Shown here in pieces: positions 14,756 to 21,034 of a stretch of 28,089 nt of DNA. Location of the stretch: positions 1 through 28,089 of the forward strand of contig JBBIVP010000004.1 of the NCBI GenBank assembly GCA_037439705.1, written 5' to 3'. Under the pieces are notes generated by a model. That model saw only the letters and a program-made list of their open reading frames with translations, searched no databases and was not told the origin of the DNA. Every line of letters starts with the position of its first letter. The first letter of the stretch is position 1. The position numbers were made by a program, and so were the translations under genes. The DNA is from JBBIVP01 sp037439705 [NCBI: bacterium]. GTDB lineage: Bacteria; JBBIVP01.

Positions 14756-15918
14756 GAAAAGTATATGTAGTGGGCGGTGGTATTATAAAGTTTGGAAAAT
14801 TTCCCGACAGGGGGATAAGGAAAATGGCTGAAGAGGTTCTTTTTAACCTCTTTAAGGATACGGGTGCAAAGCCATCTGATGTTGAATCTGCTTATGTAGG
14901 TTCTCAGAATACTGCCTGTGATGATACCCTTATGATGGTCGGTCAGATAGCGCTTGAGCAGGCAGGAATAGTTGGAATTCCTGTGACAAACTGCACAAAT
15001 GCCTGCGGAAGCGGTTCAAATGCTGTTCATCAGGCGTGGCTTGCAATTCAATCGGGTTTATATGATGTAACGCTCGCTCTTGGAATTGAAAAGATGTCCA
15101 ATCCCCTTTTACCGCAGGCAATGATGGCTGGAAGGTTGGGAGGAGGAGATTCAGAAATAGAAGGAGTGTTCGGACTTTTTGCACCGGGAATATTCGGGAT
15201 GATAGCAAAAAGGCACATGGAAGAATACGGAACCACAAGAGAGCAGATGGCAAAAGTTGCTGTGAAGAACAGGTTCAATGCGAGTTTGAATCCCACAGCT
15301 CAGTATCAGACCCCAACCACAATTGAGGAGGTTTTATCTTCAAAAGTTGTTGCAGACCCACTAACCGTTCTTGAGTGCTCTCCAATTTCAGATGGTGCTG
15401 CTGCTGTCCTTCTCGCCTCAGAGGATGCGGTGAAAAGGTTCTCTGGAAAGCCTGTCGAGATAATCGCTTCCGTTCAGGTCTCAGGAACATATTCAATCAC
15501 TGACCTTTTGAATGTTGACACCACAAGAAGAGCAGCAAAGAAGGCTTATGAGATGGCTGGAGTTGGTCCTGAAGACATAGACCTTGCAGAGGTTCATGAT
15601 TGTTTCAGCATAGCGGAGATAGTTCACTATGAGGAACTCGGTTTTTGCAAAAAGGGTGAAGGGGGAAGATTTATAGACAGCGGTGCTCCATTTCTTGGTG
15701 GAAAAAAGCCCGTGAATACAAGCGGAGGGCTCATTGCAAAAGGGCATCCCCTTGCAGCAACAGGAGTTGCCCAGATTGTGGAGATTCTATACCAGTTGAG
15801 GGGACAGGCTGGAAAAAGACAGGTTGAGAATGCAAGGATTGGACTAACTCATAACGGAGGAGGATTCCGGAAGGGAGATACAGGAATCGTCTGCATCCAT
15901 ATATTGAAAAAGGTTTAA
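14752..15918 (+). CDS. thiolase of the SCP-x/archaeal acetoacetyl-CoA type
   Basis: 388 residues. The nucleophile motif is TNCTNACGSGSNA with Cys85. The C-terminal half has EVHDCFSIAEIVHYEELGFC (His282), NTSGGLIAKGHPLAATG (His332 in GHP) and LTHNGGG, with His367 where classical thiolases have CxGGG. This combination of HDCF, GHP and HN is typical of SCP-x and of archaeal thiolases that need a DUF35 partner. The retained cysteine argues for Claisen/thiolytic chemistry (3-ketoacyl-CoA plus CoA, or the reverse) rather than the cysteine-independent retro-aldol reaction of Ltp2. It is the last gene of the cluster; with the separate SCP2 gene it supplies both halves of an SCP-x protein. Direction (degradation or synthesis) is not visible. 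Confidence 0.9.
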   Translation: MRKVYVVGGGIIKFGKFPDRGIRKMAEEVLFNLFKDTGAKPSDVESAYVGSQNTACDDTLMMVGQIALEQAGIVGIPVTNCTNACGSGSNAVHQAWLAIQSGLYDVTLALGIEKMSNPLLPQAMMAGRLGGGDSEIEGVFGLFAPGIFGMIAKRHMEEYGTTREQMAKVAVKNRFNASLNPTAQYQTPTTIEEVLSSKVVADPLTVLECSPISDGAAAVLLASEDAVKRFSGKPVEIIASVQVSGTYSITDLLNVDTTRRAAKKAYEMAGVGPEDIDLAEVHDCFSIAEIVHYEELGFCKKGEGGRFIDSGAPFLGGKKPVNTSGGLIAKGHPLAATGVAQIVEILYQLRGQAGKRQVENARIGLTHNGGGFRKGDTGIVCIHILKKV

Positions 15919-16158
15919 AATCGAAAGAACGATGATGTTAGTGGAGAGCACTTTGAAAGAAGTAGGGCTTACCAACGAATCCCATTCGCAAAAAATAAAA
16001 ATTGGGGAGAAGAACCTCAAAAATACCCACGAGGCCATAACAATGTGTGTCCACTACATAAGTATTCAAATAACAAGAAAGGTGGTCTTGAGCGTTTCTC
16101 TTGAATTTTCATAAAAATTTAAATAAATTTTAGACATGGTGTTAAAATATGAAAGGGG
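15919..16158. other. intergenic region after the thiolase (240 bp)
   Basis: No convincing gene; the only open frame is short and of random-looking composition. There is no strong terminator hairpin behind the thiolase, only a 4-bp ATCG/CGAT pair at about 15919-15933. The right third is very AT-rich and holds the promoter-like boxes of the next gene. Confidence 0.45.
16140..16148 (+). promoter_or_regulatory. extended -10 element ahead of the membrane protein gene
   Basis: TGTTAAAAT (TG at 16140-16141, TAAAAT at 16143-16148) is an extended -10 box ending 10 nt before the GTG at 16159. A transcript would begin at about 16155, leaving almost no leader. Weaker boxes TTGAAT (16101-16106) and TAAATT (16124-16129), 17 nt apart, are an alternative. 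Confidence 0.4.
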
Positions 16159-16710
16159 GTGATTGAAACAATACCGCTTGACCACATATTGAGCTGGATG
16201 GTTGGACTTCTTTTTGCCCTCGCGTCAAAAAATGCGCAAAAGAACTCTTCCTCTCCTTTTAACAGATACTTCAAAAGAGGACTCCTCTATCAAATTTTTG
16301 TCTTCTTACTCATAGGTTTTTATCTTGCAACGGTATGGCCCGCGTGGAGCTGGATGTATTTCATAAATCCTGAGGAAAAAACCGCTCTTACCTATCTTCT
16401 TGTTCTATGTTATGTCCTGAGTTATTTGGTTTCATTCGTAGTCGGTTGGGTTCTCATAAAGAAAAATCTGGAAAAAGCTGTATATACGATTTTTGGTTTC
16501 CTCATTTTTATGTTCCTTTTGCTAACTTTCGGATTTCTGAACAGAATTATGCATGTGGGAGGATATGAAGAATTTGTGGATGGATTTGCAAGAGATGCCT
16601 TCAATTATCCAGAGTTCATGTGGAGCATGACTGTTATAGGAATTTATTTCTTTGTTCCCCTGATATTCCTTCTCAGAAAAACCTATAAAGAGACTACTCC
16701 TTGGGCTTAA
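16159..16710 (+). CDS. unidentified membrane protein with about five transmembrane helices
   Basis: Up to 183 residues; I do not recognise the family. Hydrophobic helices lie at about 8-22 (LSWMVGLLFALA), 42-62, 76-100, 104-124 and 150-170, joined by short loops. The second loop carries WPAWSWMYFINPEEKT and the third outer loop GGYEEFVDGFARDAFNYPEF. The start is uncertain. The GTG at 16159 lies inside AAAGGGGGTGAT, which itself resembles a full anti-SD match, so translation could begin at a rare ATT/ATA codon a little downstream (16162 or 16171), at the GTG on a leaderless mRNA, or at the ATG at 16198. It stands alone and converges on the pseudouridine synthase with a shared TTAA. Confidence 0.65.
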   Translation: MIETIPLDHILSWMVGLLFALASKNAQKNSSSPFNRYFKRGLLYQIFVFLLIGFYLATVWPAWSWMYFINPEEKTALTYLLVLCYVLSYLVSFVVGWVLIKKNLEKAVYTIFGFLIFMFLLLTFGFLNRIMHVGGYEEFVDGFARDAFNYPEFMWSMTVIGIYFFVPLIFLLRKTYKETTPWA

Positions 16711-17579
16711 TCCGAACTTCTCAATAGCTCAAGAAGGGCAACAAGTTCTGAGGGAAGAGGAACGGAAAAACTGTGAGTTTTAAGACTTTGAGGGTGGGCA
16801 AAGGAAAGACTGAACGTATGAAGGGCAAGGCGAGGAAAAATCACACATTTCTTTTTTGAATTTATTAGATATTTTTTCTCTCCCACTAATGGATATCCCA
16901 TTTCGGAAAACTGAATTCTTATCTGATTTGTCCTTCCTGTCTTTGGATGAATCTCTACAAAGGTTGTCCATTTATGTCTTTCTTTTACGAAAAATTCCGA
17001 TTCTCCATACTCACCTGTTGCTTTCATTATCCCCTTTATTATGCCTTTTTCCTTATTGAGAACTCCGTTTAAAATTGCAAGATAGCTTTTCTTCACCCTT
17101 CTTTCCTTAAACTCCTTTTTGAGAAATTCCGCCGATTTCTTATTTTTTGCAAAAACCATAACACCCGATGTCTCTCTGTCTAAGCGATGAACTGGAAATA
17201 CTTCTTCTGTGTGGGCTGTCAAAAAGTCTTTAAGTGGACCTCCACTATCCTTTTCTTCAGGAGAAAGAAAACCCGACGGTTTATTTATGACAATTATGTT
17301 CTCATCCTCACAAATAATTTCTGGAGCATTATCCTTTTTATCAAAAAATGCAAAAAGAATATTCCTTATAAAAATTTTATCACCTTCCTGTATCTTTTTT
17401 GATGGGAAATTTACAATTCTGTCATTTACAAGAATTCCTCCTGCTTCTATCAGCATTTTTGTGAACTTCATTGATGGAATGAGATTTCTCCTGAAAATAA
17501 CCCTGTCAAGCCTCAAGAGTTCATCCGAAGGCCCTGCAGTAAATAACTTCTCTTTGATTCTAAAAACCTTTAATTCCAT
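16707..17579 (-). CDS. RluA/RluD-family 23S rRNA or tRNA pseudouridine synthase
   Basis: 290 residues. An S4-like RNA-binding region at about 20-75 (LRLDRVIFRRN ... MLIEAGGILVNDRIV ... IQEGDKIFI) precedes the catalytic domain: IICEDENIIVINKPSGFLS, the active-site HRLDRETSGVMVFAKN (131-146, catalytic Asp134), KSYLAILNG, and KTGRTNQIRIQFSEMGYPLVGEKKY. These are the standard motifs that isomerise uridine to pseudouridine in rRNA or tRNA; the exact target (RluA, RluC, RluD or other) is not decidable. The ATG at 17579 lacks a useful SD but sits 7 nt behind TAAAAT, so the mRNA may be leaderless. It overlaps the convergent membrane gene by 4 nt through a shared TTAA. Confidence 0.9.
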   Translation of the reverse strand: MELKVFRIKEKLFTAGPSDELLRLDRVIFRRNLIPSMKFTKMLIEAGGILVNDRIVNFPSKKIQEGDKIFIRNILFAFFDKKDNAPEIICEDENIIVINKPSGFLSPEEKDSGGPLKDFLTAHTEEVFPVHRLDRETSGVMVFAKNKKSAEFLKKEFKERRVKKSYLAILNGVLNKEKGIIKGIMKATGEYGESEFFVKERHKWTTFVEIHPKTGRTNQIRIQFSEMGYPLVGEKKYLINSKKKCVIFPRLALHTFSLSFAHPQSLKTHSFSVPLPSELVALLELLRSSD

Positions 17580-17586
17580 CCCTGAT

Positions 17587-17592
17587 ATTTTA
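17587..17592 (-). promoter_or_regulatory. -10 box 7 nt before the pseudouridine synthase start
   Basis: Minus-strand TAAAAT is followed by ATCAGGG and then the ATG at 17579. A transcript starting about 7 nt past the box would begin at or next to the start codon. The -35 region is poor. Confidence 0.4.
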
Positions 17593-17671
17593 TGAAAAAT
17601 AAAGGTAAAATGGAATTGTGAAAGAAAGTTAGCCTTCCTTTTATCATAAATTTTAATTTAAACCATTCTTT

Positions 17672-17680
17672 TGCTAAATT
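17672..17680 (+). promoter_or_regulatory. extended -10 box 7 nt before ttuA
   Basis: TGCTAAATT (TG at 17672-17673, TAAATT at 17675-17680) ends 7 nt before the ATG at 17688, and no SD lies between them (TTGTCTT). A leaderless transcript is the simplest reading. Confidence 0.45.
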
Positions 17681-17687
17681 TTGTCTT

Positions 17688-18590
17688 ATGATGTGCAGGA
17701 AATGCAAGAAAAGAAAACCTGTAATAAATATAAGAGCGTATCGGCTTCCCCTATGTGATGAATGCTATCCATTATGGTTTATGGAAAGAGCTAAGAAAAC
17801 CATCAAGGAGTTTTCCCTCCTGAAAAAAGAAGATAGAGTTCTTGTAGCTGTATCAGGAGGAAAGGATAGTCTCTCACTCTGGCATACCCTTTGTAAAATT
17901 GGATACAATGCTGATGGGTTGAACATCCACCTTGGAATAGATGGTTATTCAGAGCGTTCACTCCAAAAATGTAAAATTGCTTCAGAAAAACTAAAAAGAA
18001 AACTGATAGTTTACGATATGAGGAAAGAAACAGGGAAGGCCATTCCTGAGATGAAGGACTTGAGAAGCAAATGCTCAACCTGCGGGCTTGCCAAGAGGTA
18101 CATTATGAACAGAATTGCTTTAGAAGAAGGGTATACGGTGGTAGCTACAGGGCACAACCTTGACGACGAGTGTGCCTCCCTTCTATCAACAGTTCTTCGC
18201 TGGGACCTCGGATACCTCGGGAGACAGGACATAAGCCTTCCAGAGATGAAGGGATTTGTTAGAAAGGTAAAGCCCTTCGCATTCTTTTCCGAAAAGGAGG
18301 TTCTCACTTTCGCCCTCCTTCAGAAGATAGACTATCTTGATGAGGAATGCCCCTATGCAGAGGGAGCTACATCTATATTATACAAGGAGGTTTTAAATAT
18401 AATAGAACACAGGTCTCCGGGGACAAAACTCAGATTCTACAAAGAGTTCCTTTTGAAAAAGAAGGAGTTTGAAAGATTCAGGGAGTTAGAAGAACTCAGA
18501 GAGTGTGCGGTCTGCGGTCAGCTTACAACAAGAGAGATATGTGCATTTTGCAAAACCTTTGGAGAATATAAGGGTATCACCCATGGTTGA
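17688..18590 (+). CDS. ttuA: TtuA-type tRNA-5-methyluridine(54) 2-sulfurtransferase
   Basis: 300 residues of the TtcA/Ncs6/TtuA family. The N-terminal zinc finger has C3-x2-C6 and C23-x2-C26; the PP-loop ATP site is SGGKDS (56-61); the three cysteines that hold the catalytic [4Fe-4S] cluster are C129-x2-C132 (CSTCGLAKRY) and C221 (CPYAEGA); and a C-terminal second zinc finger has C273-x2-C276 and C285-x2-C288. GHNLDDECASLL is the conserved adenylate region. The spacing matches Thermus TtuA almost residue for residue as I recall it. The enzyme thiolates ribothymidine 54 of tRNA, stabilising tRNA at high temperature, so it is the best thermophily marker here. The sulfur carrier TtuB and its activator TtuC are not in the window. 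It overlaps ftsY by 8 nt. An Ncs6-like U34 role is the alternative. Confidence 0.87.
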   Translation: MMCRKCKKRKPVINIRAYRLPLCDECYPLWFMERAKKTIKEFSLLKKEDRVLVAVSGGKDSLSLWHTLCKIGYNADGLNIHLGIDGYSERSLQKCKIASEKLKRKLIVYDMRKETGKAIPEMKDLRSKCSTCGLAKRYIMNRIALEEGYTVVATGHNLDDECASLLSTVLRWDLGYLGRQDISLPEMKGFVRKVKPFAFFSEKEVLTFALLQKIDYLDEECPYAEGATSILYKEVLNIIEHRSPGTKLRFYKEFLLKKKEFERFRELEELRECAVCGQLTTREICAFCKTFGEYKGITHG

Positions 18591-19548
18591 GATACTTATT
18601 ATCCCATTTTTAATAATCGGGATAGTGGTTACGCTCCTATTATTTATTAAAAAAAGGCGGAAAAAGAAAGTTTCTCTGATTATCTATTCTGGAACAAAGA
18701 AGATGATGGATGAGGTTTTGAAAGGGGTAAAAGGTGAGGAGGAAATTCTTGAAAGAATGGAAAGGGCTCTGATTTCAGCGGATACAGGGATTGAAGAAAC
18801 CAGAAGGATAATTGAAAGAGCATTGAAAATAAAAAAGGAAAAAGCTCTCCCACTTGTTCAGTCAATAAGGGAAAGCATGAGGGAGGCTCTGAAAATATGT
18901 GAGGGTAGCGAAAAATTTTTGAAAAAAGATGGAATAAAATATGTGCTTGTAATAGGGATAAACGGGGTTGGAAAGACTCTTTTCTGTGTAAAACTTGCAA
19001 AATATTCAAAAAATTTTGGTTTCAATCCCTGTCTCGTGGCAGGAGATAGATTCAGGGCAGGGGCTGTTTCTCAATTGAAAATTCTGGGAGAAAGGTTCAA
19101 AGTCCCGGTATTTTCTCCACCTGAAAACATTCCTGCTGATGGCGTTCTATACGACTCCTTTGCCTTTGCGATGAAAAACAGGTTTGACCTTCTCATTGTT
19201 GATACTGCGGGAAGAAACCATGTAAACGAAGCGCTTATAAGGGAATTGAAGAAATTGCACCGTGTGGTTGAAAAGGTGAAGGGAAGTCCACCCGATGAAG
19301 TTCTGGTAGTAATAGATGCAAATACAGGACAGAATGCAGTAAATCAGGTTTCAGCCTTTTCTAATGTAGGCAAAATTACCGGAGTTGTGCTTTCAAAGGC
19401 TGACAGTTCTGCAAAGGGCGGGGTGATATTCCGGATATGTGAAATGGGTTTTACTGTTTTATTTCTTTCAGCAGGAGAAGATATAGATTCAATATATCCT
19501 TTTAATTCCGAAGATTTTATAAATGAAATAACGGAGGGAATAAAATGA
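18583..19548 (+). CDS. ftsY: signal recognition particle receptor FtsY
   Basis: 321 residues from the ATG at 18583; an in-frame start at 18505 would lie inside ttuA and is unlikely. AAGGG is 8 nt upstream. Residues 3-22 form a hydrophobic anchor followed by KKRRKKK, so membrane attachment is by an N-terminal helix rather than by a long acidic A domain. The N domain is about 35-105. The GTPase domain has G1 GINGVGKT (125-132), GDRFRAGAVSQL (154-165), DTAGR (207-211), VVIDANTGQNA (242-252), G4 SKADSSAKGG (271-280) and the C-terminal GEDIDSIYPFNSEDF. The usual forms are DTFRAAA and TKLDGTAKGG, so this copy is diverged in two conserved loops, although its overall match to FtsY is firm. The receptor docks SRP-ribosome complexes at the membrane. 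It overlaps yjbQ by 4 nt. Confidence 0.9.
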   Translation: MVEILIIPFLIIGIVVTLLLFIKKRRKKKVSLIIYSGTKKMMDEVLKGVKGEEEILERMERALISADTGIEETRRIIERALKIKKEKALPLVQSIRESMREALKICEGSEKFLKKDGIKYVLVIGINGVGKTLFCVKLAKYSKNFGFNPCLVAGDRFRAGAVSQLKILGERFKVPVFSPPENIPADGVLYDSFAFAMKNRFDLLIVDTAGRNHVNEALIRELKKLHRVVEKVKGSPPDEVLVVIDANTGQNAVNQVSAFSNVGKITGVVLSKADSSAKGGVIFRICEMGFTVLFLSAGEDIDSIYPFNSEDFINEITEGIK

Positions 19549-19946
19549 TAAAAGAAATAACTGTTAAAACAAAGCAAAGGGTTGAGTTTGTTGAGATTAC
19601 AAAGGAAATAGAAAACATTATGTCAAAAAGCGGAAAGAAGAGCGGAATAGTGTCCGTATATGTCCCGCACACAACTGCCGGTATCACAATAAACGAGAAT
19701 GCTGACCCGGATGTTGTAAGCGATATAATTTCAATCCTTGAAAAACTTGTTCCGAGAAGCGGAAGTTACCGACATACTGAGGGAAACGCCGACTCACATG
19801 TGAAGGCTTCAATTGTTGGCTCATCAGTATCAATTCCATTCCTTGAAAATCGCCTTCTTCTTGGAACCTGGCAGGGAATATTCTTCTGCGAATTCGACGG
19901 ACCAAGGACGAGAAGGGTTATAGTGTCAATAGTTGCTAACGATTAA
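19545..19946 (+). CDS. yjbQ: YjbQ/UPF0047 family protein (secondary thiamine-phosphate synthase type)
   Basis: 133 residues, the standard length. Conserved segments are VSVYVPHTTAGITINENADPDV (about 37-58), HTEGNADSHVKASIVGSSVSIPF (about 78-100) and LGTWQGIFFCEFDGPRTRRV. The histidines of PHTT, HTEGN and SH form the probable metal site of the family's trimeric fold. Members are often annotated as a thiamine-phosphate synthase-like activity because E. coli YjbQ can complement thiE; the true physiological role is uncertain. The ATGA overlap with ftsY places it last in the ttuA-ftsY-yjbQ unit, but no functional link between the three is known. Confidence 0.92.
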   Translation: MIKEITVKTKQRVEFVEITKEIENIMSKSGKKSGIVSVYVPHTTAGITINENADPDVVSDIISILEKLVPRSGSYRHTEGNADSHVKASIVGSSVSIPFLENRLLLGTWQGIFFCEFDGPRTRRVIVSIVAND

Positions 19947-19970
19947 GTGGAACTGAAAAACATATTCCAC
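19947..19970 (+). terminator. weak hairpin after yjbQ
   Basis: GTGGAA (19947-19952) and TTCCAC (19965-19970) can pair as a 6-bp stem with a 12-nt loop directly after the yjbQ stop. It is followed by AAAATTTAAAA rather than a clean T run, so it is a poor intrinsic terminator. Confidence 0.25.
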
Positions 19971-19991
19971 AAAATTTAAAAAATCCTACAC

Positions 19992-20003
19992 TCCCGATCG
20001 GGA
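19992..20003 (-). terminator. 12-bp palindrome behind prs, possible terminator
   Basis: TCCCGATCGGGA is a perfect 12-bp palindrome in an otherwise AT-rich convergent spacer. Read on the minus strand (behind prs) a 4-5 bp stem with a GATC loop is followed after nine bases by TTTTTT. The stem is short, so a protein-binding palindrome is equally possible. Confidence 0.28.
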
Positions 20004-20021
20004 AAAGAATTCTCTGTTTTC

Positions 20022-20948
20022 TTAAACCCCTTTAAAAAGAATGCTTACGGATTTTTCTTCGTGAATTCTCTTGATGGCTTCTGCAAGAAGTTCAGCAACG
20101 CTTATAACTTTTATTTTTTCAGATGTTTTTAAAAGAGGAATTGTATCAGTTACCATAAGATTTTTCAGGTTTGAAGATTCTATGTTTTGATAGGCATTTC
20201 CTGACAAAACAGGATGAGTACAGAAGGCATAAACCTCCGTCGCTCTGTTTTCAAGAAGGGCTTGAACCGCATGTTTTATCGTCCCTGCGGTATCAACTAT
20301 GTCATCAATTATTATTGCTTTTTTACCATTAACATCTCCCACCACATACATCGCTTCAGCCACATTCGGAGCAGGTCTTCTTTTCACCACAATTGCTATC
20401 TGTCTGTTAAGCCTTTCAGCATACTCGTTCACCCTCTTTACACCCCCAACATCTGGTGATACAAGTACTAAATCATCTTTGATGTTCTCCCTTATGTATT
20501 TCACGAATACAAGAAGAGCAGAAAGATTGTCCACGGGAATGTTGAAAAATCCCTGTATCTGGTCTGAATGAAGGTCAATGGTGAGAATACGATTCGCTCC
20601 CGCAGTGGTCAGAAGGTCAGCAACCAGTTTCGCTGAAATAGGGGTTCTCGGTTTTGACTTCCTGTCCTGTCTTGCATATCCGTAATAGGGGATTACTGCT
20701 GTAATTCTTCTCGGAGATGCCCTTTTTAATGCATCTAACATTATGAGGAGCTCCATGAGATTTTCGTTGGCAGGAAAGCATATTGATTGGAGAAGGAAAA
20801 CATCCTTTCCTCTTACATTATCATTTATTTCAACCCATATCTCTCCGTCACTGAATCTTTTTACCTCCGCGCTTCCGGGCTCAATCCCGAGAATCTCACA
20901 GATTCTCTTTGCCAGGGCTGGATTAGAATTTCCATAAAATATCTTCAT
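20022..20948 (-). CDS. prs: ribose-phosphate pyrophosphokinase
   Basis: 308 residues from the ATG at 20948, the normal PRPP synthetase length; upstream in-frame ATGs (to 20996) are discounted because a promoter lies between. Motifs are MKIFYGNSNPALAKRI at the N-terminus, RFSDGEIWVEINDNVRGKDVFLLQS, PYYGYARQDRKSKPRTPISAKLVADLL (ATP/ribose-5-phosphate flexible loop and helix), LTIDLHSDQIQGFF, VSPDVGGVKR, the KRRPAPN loop, and the PRPP loop IIIDDIVDTAGTI. The enzyme makes PRPP from ribose-5-phosphate and ATP for nucleotide, His and Trp synthesis in the cytosol. The gene is single and convergent to yjbQ. The promoter at 20958-20986 leaves almost no leader. Confidence 0.96.
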   Translation of the reverse strand: MKIFYGNSNPALAKRICEILGIEPGSAEVKRFSDGEIWVEINDNVRGKDVFLLQSICFPANENLMELLIMLDALKRASPRRITAVIPYYGYARQDRKSKPRTPISAKLVADLLTTAGANRILTIDLHSDQIQGFFNIPVDNLSALLVFVKYIRENIKDDLVLVSPDVGGVKRVNEYAERLNRQIAIVVKRRPAPNVAEAMYVVGDVNGKKAIIIDDIVDTAGTIKHAVQALLENRATEVYAFCTHPVLSGNAYQNIESSNLKNLMVTDTIPLLKTSEKIKVISVAELLAEAIKRIHEEKSVSILFKGV

Positions 20949-20957
20949 TTCTACTTT

Positions 20958-20986
20958 TTTATAAACAAAACGCATTTTACTTTCAA
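20958..20986 (-). promoter_or_regulatory. prs promoter with near-leaderless geometry
   Basis: Minus-strand TTGAAA (20986-20981), 17-nt spacer, TATAAA (20963-20958). The prs ATG at 20948 begins 9 nt past the -10, so transcription would start about 2-3 nt before it. No Shine-Dalgarno is present (AAAGTAGAA). The promoter overlaps the alternative upstream ATGs, which therefore cannot be the main start. Confidence 0.6.
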
Positions 20987-21019
20987 GAAAATCCAAAAAT
21001 TTTATATGAGAAAAGATTA

Positions 21020-21028
21020 TGATAAAAT
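21020..21028 (+). promoter_or_regulatory. extended -10 box 6 nt before the methyltransferase/MTHFR start
   Basis: TGATAAAAT (TG at 21020-21021, TAAAAT at 21023-21028) ends 6 nt before the ATG at 21035. No SD is present (ATTTTC). The predicted transcript start coincides with the ATG. Confidence 0.5.
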
Positions 21029-21034
21029 ATTTTC

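Noticed and set aside
15932-16114. 60-codon plus-strand frame after the thiolase
   Set aside because: No SD, no domain, composition like the surrounding spacer; left as intergenic.
18505-18582. N-terminal extension of FtsY inside ttuA
   Set aside because: The segment is encoded in the other frame of the ttuA zinc finger; the ATG at 18583 has an SD and begins a typical hydrophobic anchor.
20949-20996. N-terminal extension of prs to an upstream ATG
   Set aside because: A TTGAAA-17-TATAAA promoter overlaps this stretch and the 308-residue form from 20948 has normal family length.
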